Below, piece after piece: positions 53,835 to 64,000 of a stretch of DNA of 64,000 nt; within the stretch, counting starts at the first letter, position 1, and every line of letters starts with the position of its first letter. A program made the position numbers and the translations under genes. Source of the stretch: Epiperipatus broadwayi (lineage: Eukaryota; Onychophora; Udeonychophora; Euonychophora; Peripatidae). The stretch lies in NCBI GenBank assembly GCA_028023455.1, contig JAQFVV010001030.1:62001-126000 (forward strand), in the 5' to 3' direction. The notes under the pieces are model-generated. The model was given only the letters and a program-made list of their open reading frames with translations, had not been told where the DNA came from and did not search any database.

Positions 53835-55155
53835 ATATTTTTCCATTTGTAAAGACGATATAGAAATTACAGATCTATCAGCCTTTTATCAGTTTTATAC
53901 AAAATTTTTACCATGATAATTACTACTCGTCTACAGAGAACATTGGATTTCCACCAACCAAGAAAACAAGCTGGATTTAAAAGTGGTTTTAGTACAGTAG
54001 ATGTATCCAGGTATTGAGAGAAGTTATAGAAAGGACAAATGAATATTATGGGTTGCCATTATGCTTTGGATTTGTAGATATGAAGATATGAAAAGGCATT
54101 TGATGCTCTAAACATTTCTTCAGTGATTAAAGCATTGGATCATCAAGGCATAGATTAAGAATATTGTCATATTTTAAAGAATATTTATAAAAATGCAACA
54201 GCAACAATTAGATTACATAATGATACTATAAAAGTCAACATTGAGAAGGGTGTAAGACAGGGTGACTCCATATTTCCAAAACTTTTTACAGCAGTGCTGC
54301 ATGAAGTATTTTGTGGATTAAAATGGGAAACTAAAGGAGTGAAAGTAAATGGAGATTATTTAAGTCATTTAGATTTTGCAGATGATGTAATTGTTTTTGC
54401 AAATAATGCTTTAGAGCTACAGGAAATGTTGCAGGAGTTATCAGATGAATTTAGGAAAATGGGACTAAAGATAAATATTAAAAAGACTAAAGTAATGTTT
54501 AATGAATTTTTTCAAAATATGAAAATAAAGATTGATTCTGATGAGTTAGAAAAAGTTAATAGCTACAAATACCTTGGTCAGAATATTAATACAAATGGAA
54601 ACATAATGGATGAAATTAATCGTAGGATTAAACTTGGTTGGACTGCTTTTGGTAGAAATAACTTGAAACTAAAAGGAAATATGCTTATGTGTTTGAAAAG
54701 GAAGGTTTTTAATAAATGAGTTTTACCAGTTCTTATTTATGGATCTGTGACTTGGACACTTAATAGAAGAGTAATACAAATATTTCAGACCACTCAAAGA
54801 AGTATGGAGAGATGCATGTTGGGTGTAACAAGAAGAGATCAAAAATGCAATATATGGGTAAGAGAACAAACATGTGTTACTGACCTCATTGAAAAAATTA
54901 AAAGACTGAAGTGGAGTTGGGCTGGTCATATTGTTAGAAGAGATGATAATAGATAGACAACTAAAATCTTAAACTGGATTCCAAGAGATTGTAAAAGATC
55001 CAGAAAGAGACCACATGTGAAATGGATGGATGAAATAAGTAAGTCGGCGGGTGTGTGGTGGAGAAGAAGCTAAAGAACAGAGAAGATAGATTAAACTTGG
55101 AGAGACCTTCATCTTGTAGTGTATTGATAATGGTTGATGATGATGATGATGACAC
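53835..55155 (+). mobile_element. RTE-like LINE, best-preserved copy
   Basis: The longest piece of ORF2 in the window. In order: YRPISLLSVLYKIFT, RKQAGFKSGFSTVD, a broken FDALNISSVIKALDHQG block, GVRQGDSIFPKLFTAVL, then an intact 141-codon frame (54294-54719) with LDFADDVIVFANN (active-site FADD), GLKINIKKTKVMFN and INRRIKLGWTAFGRNN. After one stop come VLPVLIYGSVTWTLN, GVTRRDQK, GHIVRRDDNR and DCKRSRKRPHVKWMDEI, ending in a (GATGAT)n tail at 55138-55152. The endonuclease domain is missing through 5' truncation. Stops and frameshifts make it non-autonomous. Confidence 0.9.
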
Positions 55156-55215
55156 ATTTACTCTTTTTTTTCTCTTGTTACTCTTTCTAACTGAATCTAT
55201 TATTTTTATAACTTC

Positions 55216-55440
55216 TTGTTAATAAAGAGAGGGTTTGAACTTAGAATTTTCAGTTTATATTCATCCTCTACTCCATCTCAAACAATCAATACCGATGATC
55301 ACGCATGTGAAAAAGATTTTGTGCAGAACCAGCACTCATTTATCTTTTTCACGAGTGCGGTCGATCATGTGTATCGGTTGTTTGAGATGGAGATGATAAA
55401 TATAGATTGAAAATCCTAAGTTCTAATCCCTCTATTAACT
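55216..55440. repeat. Foldback of family T
   Basis: Arms of about 90 bp (TTGAACTTAGAATTTTCAG... CCATCTCAAACAATCAATACCGATGATCACGC, and the same inverted on the right) meet near 55325. Both ends carry the B-box-like motif (AGTTCTAATCCC on the plus strand, AAGTTCAAACCC on the minus strand). A foldback design is thus shared by family T and the ribozyme families. Confidence 0.65.
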
Positions 55441-55444
55441 ATGG

Positions 55445-56020
55445 TAAAAATTCAGTGCACTGAATAAACTACTTGTTAAACTGATTATGTATTTTATATA
55501 TATTTATCAGCAATTATTCTTTTTTTTTATTTTTTACAAGAACACTAAAAAGTAATTACTGTTCCTATCTAAATCTCTTATCTTTACATCTTGTTAAAAT
55601 GATTCATTTTTATGTTAAATGTGTGCGATTTACAATAAACACGCAGAGATTATTCTATAAAATAGAAAAATCTAATTGTGTCAATAAATGTATGACGATC
55701 ACCTGTTTCCCAGTAGTATTCGCTTAAGATAACACGCGTTTAATAATAGATTTAATATATATATAATTGAAATATGTTGCATTAGAAAAAAGTTATCGAA
55801 TGGTGTATTGCTTGGGAATTCTAAGACCTTCGAGAACCAGAAGTGGCAAAGAGCTTGAGATTCGATCCATGAATTTTGAGATCCAGAGACGGGCATTCTG
55901 CTATGGCATAAAAAGCGTTCAGAAAAGTTATAATAGACAGTTTTACTTTATGTTAATAACTGATACAATCTCTTCATTAGAATGGATTCAACTTCATCAG
56001 CAGTTGAGTGAACTTTTTCA
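55445..56020. other. Unassigned; GC-balanced patch
   Basis: 55790-55990 has more balanced composition and an 86-codon plus-strand frame (55767-56027; contains GILRPSRTRSGKELEIRS and IQRRAFCYGIKS). I cannot assign it. It could be an exon of an unknown gene or a decayed element. Confidence 0.25.
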
Positions 56021-56023
56021 TCT

Positions 56024-56250
56024 GTGATAAAATCATCATCAGCATCATTTTCAACCATTAATAATCCACTGCAGGATGAAGGTTTCTCCAACTTTAATCT
56101 TGTTTCTCTGACCTCTAGCTTCTTCACATCACCTCAGCACACTTCCTTCATTTCATTCATCCATCTTGAACATGGTCTCACTCTAGGTGTTTTACAATCT
56201 CTTGGAATATAGTTTAAGATTTCAACTATCCAATCTAAATGAGATCACCA
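56024..56250 (-). mobile_element. RTE-like LINE 3'-end fragment
   Basis: The plus strand reads AATCATCATCAGCATCATTTTC, CAACCATTAATAATCCACTGCAG and a decayed WMDE/RSRKRP region on the minus strand, parallel to 50135-50330. It represents only the last part of ORF2 with tail. Confidence 0.75.
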
Positions 56251-56254
56251 GATA

Positions 56255-58178
56255 ATTGCAATAAATACTCAAAACAAATAGTTCAAGATGATGACTTTTA
56301 TAAATAAAAAAATAATTTGAGTAGGGGTCATTACTCTACAAATCATGTGATCTTCTTTACCAGAAGTGATAGAGTTGAGCTAAGAACCTTTGCTTCCTGA
56401 GTTTTACTGCACTAAGCTATGCTTTGTTTTACAGCATCTGAAGTATTTTCACTAGTCCTTAAAATTAGAAAAAGAATTAGTAGGTCATGCACAATTGATA
56501 TGGCTTAATTTTTTTTCTTCCACTTTCTGCCAGATGGGAAGGCATTGTCTACTGGATAATACCTGTATCTGTACTAAGTCTTGCGGCAAAAGCCTTAGAC
56601 AGATAAAAATAATATAATTTAAAAAAAGTAATTAACTCAGATTCACACTTACAAGTAGTTATGAAGGAAGATGTGGGATAAAGTGTGATTAAGAAAATAT
56701 GGTTAAAGGATCAGACAAATGTTTTATGATTGATGTCAGTGGAAAAGTGGACAGAGTATATTGCTTTTTCACTTCCTCAGTATTTTATCTCAAATCTATG
56801 CTCATCATCTCAGAAACCTCATACCATCAAATCATCTGGCTATAATCTTCTCAGAAATGGCACAAATCCAGATAGCATCAGGTCATATATCAAGTCTATT
56901 AGACATAGCATAAATATATGAATTCTATCCAATGCTCTAAATATTAAAATGAAAAGATTCAAAGAAACATGATAGACCATAGAGGTTATTAGGATTTATT
57001 TAATGTTTTTCTTATAATTTAAAGTTTCACTGATTTATCTTTCACTATATTAGTTTCATCAACATATTTAATATCTGTCTTGAAATGTGGTCAAACAGAC
57101 ATCAGTCATTATTAAAGTATAAAATAGACTTATGGTTTTAAGATTTGGTAAGAATAACTGCCTTTAGAATTAAGTTTAATATCAAATGACTGGCTGTATC
57201 TTTGAAGAGGGCTTCAGATCATTCAGATTTGTAACAAAAAAAGGGATCAGGTTTAAATTTCATTTGAGCACAGGAATTCAGTGGTTTCCAAAGTTAAACT
57301 GCTGGAATAAACACCAGGAGAAATTAATAAGCTTTTGAAGTGAGTAGTTTTTTTTTTTTTTTTTTGGAGAATGGAGAATTTTCTTAAAAGATGTGGAATT
57401 GAAAGCTAAGTAAAACTTTTACTGAAGAGTTTGTGAAAAGCTAAAGACTTCCGTTAAAACTTTTTGGACTTCTTGGAGTATCTTCAAGAATTGAAGTTTT
57501 CTGTTGGAGTTTATTAATTTTGCTGAGAATCATAAAAGAAGTAAACATCTTCTGGAAATAATTGACTTTTAACAAAACAATGGACTTTTGGGAGTGGGGT
57601 AAGCATCTCCATCAGGTTCCTCAGAATTCAACATTGCTATTGGATCTCCAGGAGTAGTGTGATTTATTGGTGCAATGCACTATTTCTTGAGGAGACAGTT
57701 GCATTAGGCAGCTCTTTCAGAATTACTTTTGAGATGAGATAGCCTTTTTCATAAGGGAAATAATCATCTTCAGTTTTATCTGAATTTTCTTTTTGAGCAA
57801 TGTCAGCCTATAAATTGGGTAGACATTTTTGAAACTACCTCTTCTAGATTTTTAAATGTCAACCAAAGATGGATACTTATCTTTATCTCACCATAAGCAC
57901 AAATAGACTGTTCATTACATCATAAAGCAAAATAACCAATAAAAATACTCAAAATATGCAAAGACTTGCCAATCAATAGCAAGATAATTGACTAATCAGA
58001 AAAGATCCCTGATTTTTGCTCAATGCTATTTGGTGATTAGTGGCAGATTCTGGAACTCAAATGTCCATGGATCATGGCATGTCAGCACTGCACCTGATGC
58101 TGAGCAATAAAACATTCTACTGCTTCATTGTTGAGTGCAGGGGTAATGGGTGGGACTTTGAGGCATAAGGTTTTCAGA
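56255..58178. other. No feature recognised
   Basis: AT-rich, with a poly-T tract at 57347-57366. Composition is slightly more balanced around 57590-57730, but no frame can be assigned. Confidence 0.4.
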
Positions 58179-58180
58179 TT

Positions 58181-58488
58181 AATCTCAGTTCCATTACAAA
58201 CTCCTAAACAATAAAACCATTCTATTGTCTTTTTATTATTTAACCATTATAATGATTTATTGGTTAATTACGTTTTTAATGCAAATGTCTTACTCATCTA
58301 AAATACTTTGCATTTCATCCACATGACCAAGTTAAATCTCAGTTCCATTACAAACTCCTAAACAATAAAACCATTCTATTGTCTTTTTATTATTTAACCA
58401 TTATAATGATTTATTGGTTAATTACGTTTTTAATGCAAATGTCTTACTTATCTAAAATACTTTGCATTTCATCCACATGACCAAGTTA
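58181..58488. repeat. 154-bp perfect tandem duplication
   Basis: 58181-58334 and 58335-58488 are the same 154-bp sequence with a single visible difference (TTACTCATC against TTACTTATC). Non-coding. It is a recent local duplication or a collapse/assembly effect. Confidence 0.92.
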
Positions 58489-58489
58489 T

Positions 58490-60215
58490 ATACATACTCA
58501 CAAATGAATAAGATAAAATGCATGTATAAAATAACTCGATTTGTAAAAAAAAGTGATGAACTTTTACAAAAATGTTAACAGGAATTTATAATCGATTTGT
58601 TAATATTTTTTAACATCTTCGGTAAAATAATTTTGAGAAAAAAAGATACATAAATACTTCGATGCCCCTGAAAATGTATAATTAAAAAAAAACCTTCTCA
58701 AGCTTCCGGCAACAGGATTATATACAAGTATCAACTGTTTTAATACATAAAACACAAAATAATAAAAGAAAATAAATATTCTGCATGTATATGTTTGCAG
58801 TAGATATCTAAAAGCTATAAAATATACATAACGTCAGCATATATCTAAAGCTATACGATATATGCACCTGAAATTAAGCATAGCCTAATTTATATGCAAT
58901 TAAAAAGAGAAATCACTCCCTATCAGACTAGGAATAAATGGCATCCTATATGTTAATAAAGAGTCAAGAATAGAATAGTTGGAGTCAGTGGATACATTCC
59001 ATTTTTGACTCTGTTAATATATAGAGTAATATTTATTCATAACCTGGTAGGGGTGGGGCTAGATTACTTATTTTAATTACATACATTGCCTATACATACA
59101 TAAAAGTGATATTACAAACATACAAAAAATTCAAAACAACAATTATAATTTTAAATTATATATACTTTTCATATAGAAAAAAAATTCAATTTAAATACAT
59201 TTTCCATAAAATATTTAGTCTATGATTAATCTAATATTAGCGTCGTAGATAAAATATTCATAGTCGACATTTTAATAGTTTCAAAATTCTACATTAATAG
59301 ATTGACTTTTATTTGAAATTATTTATCTTTAAAACAATTAAACTTTTTAAGTTTATGTCGGTTTTATATATTTTTTAAAACTTATAAGCCATCAATACTA
59401 TTCGAAAAAATAACAGGTAGGCCTCAATTTGAGAAGCAAATAATGTATTATCTATGTATTATTTCACAGTTTATCTTTCTCAGAAACCTACACAGATTTA
59501 TCGTATCGGTTACTGCCTCGCAGAAACATACTGAAGCCTAAAATCTTTCTTTTTCAAATAAATAAATTATTTCCCAGTGTTCCGATACGGTTTATCTTTA
59601 TAAAACTCATTAAATGTTATTATGAAAATTAATATAGGAAGTGGAGAGGGGGGGGGGTTCTCTCGTTTAAGCAAAAAAAAAAAAATTAAGTAGAAATTTA
59701 GTAAAATGTTATTTCACTTATCTTTTTTCTGAGTTTACTGAAATTGTTTTTATATACGGTATTCAATCTTTTTTTTCCTATTCAGATAATAAAATCCGCT
59801 TTCCTTTAATTACGCTTAATGTTTTTAAATGATCAAACAAGTGTTACAATCAGAAAAAAACATCTCATTTGCAGTTGCCTATTACAATCATTCACATAAT
59901 ATATAGGTCAATAAAAAAAAGGGATTGACTTTATTGATTTATTAAGGGATGGATGAAGGTTAAGAGTGGAAAACCATTGAGGTCATTCATTCTACACGTA
60001 TTCCGGACAGGTCGCAACTTACCGTATTCATCGTTTGCGTTTTTCAATAATCACTCGTTCTTTTACCTCATATCCTTAGTTTTCTTGTAATGTCATCAGG
60101 AGAATAAAAAAAAAAGTAGAAAAAAGAAGAGACCTGAATTCAGGACAACAAAAGTGATTTTTCTACTTTAATTTTTCACACCATTCATTAACTTGTATAT
60201 AATTTTATATTTAAA
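58490..60215. other. No feature recognised
   Basis: AT-rich; poly-G run at 59649-59657 and poly-A runs. No repeat family of the window was seen. Confidence 0.45.
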
Positions 60216-60220
60216 ATCGT

Positions 60221-60460
60221 GTGTATTATTTAATCCTCATAGAGAAACTAAACATTATCCTTTCTGAACTGAAGCAGTGCATGAGTTGTGACGAGTGCTA
60301 CTCCCCTCAGCTTATAATAATAGACTCTTCTGACTTCAACAGCTTCTACAACCCCACTAGTTCCATTTTTCCATTGATCCAAGATTACGCGTACAGAATG
60401 AAAGCTAGCTCTGCTTAAAGGCATTGCATGTTTCTTTTGTCAGCGCAGCTAACATATTGA
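60221..60460 (+). other. Candidate exon-like patch (unproven)
   Basis: A 65-codon plus-strand frame (60221-60418) and a minus-strand frame over the same interval (with SFHSVRVILDQWKN) lie in an unusually balanced, non-repetitive patch. A pyrimidine tract ending in TTTCTTTTGTCAG (60430-60442) resembles a splice acceptor. No domain can be named and no partner exon is visible, so this is only a pointer. Confidence 0.2.
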
Positions 60461-60464
60461 GGAT

Positions 60465-60995
60465 AAGATTCAAATCACTCCTTTTTAAAAGAAAAGATAG
60501 CTATCACTCGATAAATGCATTATGAAAAGGGGCGAACGAACACGTACTATATAGCTAATTAACATATCTATCGTGAGATTTTTTACCCCCACATCTTTAC
60601 TTATTATACTTTCATTTTGCATTACAAATAATTTATAAAATTGCAACATATGAGACTATGAAAGTGTATTTAAATATATTCACACACGTTAGAGCATTAT
60701 ACGATAGGCCGGAAAGCGGGTTGAACTACGCTGATAAATTTAATGGATAATTAAGTGAACGAAGAATAAGTTTTTTTTTTTTGCGCTATTTATTCGAATA
60801 CATAATATATATTTTTTTTAATTTTCTGTATGCTTCATACGTTAGAGTCCAGCATTTCCATCTAAATTTATAAAAGTGAGACCCCCTCCCCGTTCTTTTT
60901 TTTTCAATCGGAGATTCCTCATCAATAAATTAATTTTCTAATTGTCAGAAAAAATTAAATCTTTTCAAAATTCGTTTCCTTCATCCTACTTCAGA
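60465..60995. other. No feature recognised
   Basis: AT-rich with poly-T tracts at 60771-60782 and 60896-60904. Confidence 0.45.
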
Positions 60996-60997
60996 GC

Positions 60998-61110
60998 CCT
61001 CTACCGTAAGCTTGAGTAATCAATGAATTTTTGATAGCAATGCCATTTATTAAACTTCATTCCCAAACAGATTTCTGGTTTTTGCCTTTGCCAGTGATGG
61101 TATAAGAAAA
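60998..61110 (-). mobile_element. Degenerate HHR-A-related fragment
   Basis: GAGCCCTCTACCGTAAGCTTG, AGTAATCAATGAA and then CAGATTTCTGGTTTTTGCC...CAGTGATGG, a decayed hammerhead region (on the minus strand CACTGGCAAAGG...CCAGAAAT). The core is lost. Confidence 0.5.
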
Positions 61111-61114
61111 CAGT

Positions 61115-61505
61115 AATTAATGTATTTGTGGATCTAAAAGTTAGCTTTAACATCTATATATTTTCAAGATGATAACTTAAAATTCAAAAAATTCTATGGC
61201 CCTTTTCTTATTGTAAATATAAGCTTCTTTCTTTTTTTGATTAGAATACTAAATATCATATTTGTCAGCTTACCCTTAATATACATTTTCAATGCCAGTT
61301 GTCCCCCTACTTCAAAGCCATGTATTGTCAATTTAAATATTCAACAGACACTAGACACAGTCAATTAAAGAAATTGTTCATCGAGATATATGTAGAGAAA
61401 TCATGTGACATTTAGTTGGTTTTAATCACTTTTATCAAACAATAAATGAGTCCTACAATTAGCATAAAATTGAGATCACTAAAATATACAGTAGCTGATT
61501 TATAC
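61115..61505. other. No feature recognised
   Basis: AT-rich; AAATCATGTGACATTTAGTTGG at 61399-61420 echoes the outer end of HHR-A. Confidence 0.35.
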
Positions 61506-61509
61506 ATGA

Positions 61510-62060
61510 CCTACCACTCTCCACACTATCTCATAACACTGATACACTTGAACAGGCATATAATAAGCCTGTGTGTTTCAGTTATTACATAATAGAGATG
61601 TCTGCCCATCCCTTGTATATGTATTAAATTGATTATGTCCTGTACATGAGGGGTCAAATTGACCTTAGGTCAACATGGGTGTGACAAGAATCTCAGCCTC
61701 AGGGTGGCCTTTGAGCATTCCATCATCAGATTTTCAATTGGATGGATGGTTGAAGAGTTGGAGTGTGGAGTAGATTGAAGCCTGTCCATTAAAGTATGAG
61801 GTTTGGCTATCTTAATATATAGCTGAGCACTTATAGCATATATGTGTAGAGATGTTAATCTGGACTGATGATTGCTAGTTTAGCATGAAATACATATATG
61901 GATGATTATTTATCTTTTCAGCATATATGTGTTCAAGTGTATCAGTGTTATGAGATAGTGTGGAGAGTGGTGGGTCATGTGTAAGTCTGTGCTCATATAC
62001 CCTATATATTACATATATAGACACAGGTATATAATAAGCCTCTGTTTCAGTTAGTAACTG
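61510..62060. repeat. Family T foldback with full plus-strand copy
   Basis: A partial minus-strand piece (61513-61562; CCACTCTCCACACTATCTCA) faces a complete plus-strand copy (61690-62013). ATAATAAGCCTGTG at 61560 and ATAATAAGCCTCTG at 62030 flank the region as a possible decayed duplication or shared outer sequence. Confidence 0.6.
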
Positions 62061-62064
62061 ATTT

Positions 62065-63365
62065 AATATAATATCTATGTAACTATACAAGCAAGTTGAA
62101 TTGGATCTAAAACCATAGTATCATTGGGATATAATTGGTTTGATAATATAAATGAGTTAAAGGTGAATGGTGCATAAATATATTAGTTACTGTATTAAAT
62201 CCTAAGTCTTCACCAATGAAGACAAAAATGAAACTAGACTTTAAGTAAGATAAAGATATATTAATTCTTCAATTAGTGCAAGGATAGTTAATCTATGATG
62301 CATATTTCAAATGTGAACTACTGTAAACCAAATATAGTGCACTGAATCTCTGATTATAAAAAAAAGACTAGATCTTGCAAAATAACACTATAATCGAAAA
62401 AACAATTTTGCTTAGTACTCACAAGAAAAAAATAAATTCAGTGAATAATTTTTTTTTTTTTTATTCTACAGCAGCATTACATAAGGGTTTTTTTTTAAAT
62501 AAACTGACATCTACCTTTTACTGATTACCTAAGCTTACAATATCATCAAATATAAGAAATGTACTCCCTGAAAAAAAAAGCACCGTATAGTGGTCATGTT
62601 ATGTTTTTTGACTGTTGACATTATCATTTTTATTTTTTTTATCTTTCTTAGTTTGTCACTTTATGCTAAAAGAGAATTACATAAGTATTCTGTTATTTTT
62701 GACTTCCAAATTTGTTTCATTATTAAACCTAAAATAATTAAATACCCATTTACTGACCAATGTTAAATGGATATCTATGTGATCCTGAAATAGAAATCTT
62801 AAGCCTAATTACAACATTTAATTGTAGAATATATTAAGTGCATTTGATTCATCAGGCTTTTTTATGCTATAACCGATATTTTCTTTTGCACAAAGTAAGA
62901 CCTCTGTGATTATTTGAAGATCACCCACAAGGCATATAACTAGAGACCAGAGGAAAAAAGATTCTTCACTTCAGATTAAATTATATCTTTTATCATTATT
63001 TTAATATACACATATATATATATATATGGAATGACTTTCAGATATGTTTATCTGTGAAAGACATATAAGCAGTGCATAACCAGGAATACTTCCTATTACC
63101 TCAGAGCCTGGAATGTTAGTTCAAGGCTTATTATCCTTCCTACTAACTTAAGACATTTAAGTTAGTATAAAAAGGATCTGATCATTCCAAGCCACCACGC
63201 CATCTGTCAACTCTTTATACTAACTGTGACATTGAAGTTGTGTTTCCCATAAACCACCTGTCCATTCTTTTAACAGACAGAGAAATTTCTGATTACAATT
63301 TCCTTATTTAATTTTCTTTTTTTTCTTGAGAATTAGTAAAGTGATGATGAAACAGGTTTAATAAA
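62065..63365. other. No feature recognised
   Basis: AT-rich, with a TA run at 63008-63026. ACTGATTACCTAAGCTTAC at 62519-62537 resembles the 16.0-kb repeat unit. Confidence 0.4.
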
Positions 63366-63369
63366 TTAG

Positions 63370-63570
63370 TATTTACACAGAGGCAAAAGTCTACATACAG
63401 TAGTGCCACTCAGTGCAAACCAGAATAAGCAATGTATGTTGTGCATAATATCCCTATCTAGTGCCTATTCTTCCAACATCCACAGCTTGTGGATTTCATC
63501 AGTGAGGAGCCTTGGATCTGAGAGCACTGCATCATGTGATCATAGTGTTCATGGAATGTTTAGTGGTTTA
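63370..63570 (-). mobile_element. HHR-A copy, ribozyme partly deleted
   Basis: AGAGGCAAAAGTCTACATACAG, TAGTGCCACTCAGTGCAAACCAG, CCCTATCTAGTGCCTA, then CAGCTTGTGG, TTCATCAGTGAGGAGCC, TTGGATCTGAGAGC. The CTGATGA core and the 5' stem I strand are kept, but GAAA and stem III (63488-63500) are deleted. It ends in ATCATGTGATCATAG, an opposite-strand terminus. Confidence 0.7.
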
Positions 63571-63574
63571 AACT

Positions 63575-63840
63575 GGCATTTCTCAATTTGTAACTTTTTG
63601 TTTCTATCAGTGCAGTCATTACCGAGTTGGTTGGCATTGGATTTGGAACAGAAGTTTCAGCTTGGCAAAGATTGCTTATTTATATAGTCCTATTTGAGGA
63701 TTCTCCTATCTATCACAGAAGTGGAAGTAATCTAAAAAATGCAGCCAAATATAGCCTGTTTCATGCAATATATTGATGTTGTCACGCATGGTAGATTTCT
63801 CATTTAATCATACTCGTTTATAAATGATAGATATTCCAGA
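63575..63840. other. No feature recognised
   Basis: Short unassigned stretch. Confidence 0.4.
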
Positions 63841-63844
63841 TAAT

Positions 63845-64000
63845 AATGATATATCATTATCATCATTTTCAACCATTATCAATCTCTGCAAGATGACAGT
63901 CTCTACAAGTTCACCCCATCTCCAATTTCTAGCCTCTCTTCTTCACATTACTCCATCACATTTACTTTTTTCATCCATCCATCTTACATATTATCTTTTT
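63845..64000 (-). mobile_element. RTE-like LINE 3'-end fragment, runs off the window
   Basis: ATCATTATCATCATTTTCAACCATTATCAATC is the family's minus-oriented 3' end and tail (compare 56030 and 50150). The decayed C-terminal coding region continues past the right edge. Confidence 0.7.

Noticed and set aside
53835-55155. LINE copy as an active retrotransposon
   Set aside because: It lacks the endonuclease and 5' part and has several stops and frame breaks, although the FADD motif is intact.

Overview
The window is a repeat-rich, strongly AT-biased stretch of an animal nuclear genome. I find no host protein-coding gene. Open frames are short and scattered, and those that can be recognised are broken retrotransposons. 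tRNA-derived SINEs, several LINE lineages, a Penelope-like relic, a hAT-type element and hammerhead-ribozyme repeats together suggest an invertebrate. A lophotrochozoan such as a mollusc is plausible, but this is inference and the sequence does not prove it.

The main content is a system of small non-coding retroposons that carry type I hammerhead ribozymes (HHRs), best compared with metazoan 'retrozymes'. (1) A 4.2-kb array at 19834-24026 holds about ten nearly identical 417-bp units, each with one HHR. Six and a fraction units have the ribozyme on the minus strand, and then a sharp inversion at 22459/22460 leads to almost four units with it on the plus strand. A 12-13-bp direct repeat flanks the whole array, as if one multimer was inserted in a single event. 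(2) A second family (called HHR-A here, about 270 nt per monomer) is scattered at 5.3, 26.4, 27.5, 28.0, 30.5, 31.4, 34.6, 42.9, 47.2 and 63.4 kb. Most copies are foldbacks whose two outer ends are both ribozyme-sense 3' ends, and several have 12-15-bp target-site duplications. (3) A third, older family lies at 3.3 kb. (4) HHR-like remnants of the CTGARGA...GAAAC kind occur at 42.6, 44.9 and 52.1 kb. In families 1 and 2 the core, the stem I internal loop (RGC opposite TA), the stem II loop (CAYAA) and a self-complementary stem III are all shared, which is strong internal evidence for a folded ribozyme.

Other content, left to right: a dispersed repeat with a tRNA-like B box (0.25, 4.4, 15.2, 55.2, 61.5 kb); ten copies of a tRNA-derived SINE (6.5, 12.9, 14.7, 26.0, 36.5, 37.6, 40.9, 41.3, 45.2, 47.0 kb), most with clear target-site duplications; a hAT-like element with an exact 8-bp duplication (9949-10376); a minisatellite of palindromic units (13.08-13.9 kb); a run of about 100-bp repeats (16.0-16.5 kb); a Penelope-like reverse transcriptase relic (33.9-35.1 kb) interrupted by an HHR-A foldback; fragments of at least three LINE lineages (2.6, 7.2, 31.3, 32.5, 35.9, 38.0, 39.4, 48.6, 49.7, 50.1, 53.8, 56.0, 63.9 kb); and a 154-bp tandem duplication (58.2 kb).

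How the parts may work together (inference): the HHR repeats encode no protein, so they must borrow an enzyme. A LINE 3' end fused to an HHR-A foldback inside one shared 13-bp duplication (31.3-31.6 kb), and the twin-priming-like shape of the other insertions, point to LINE-type target-primed reverse transcription. Penelope-like elements are the main alternative.
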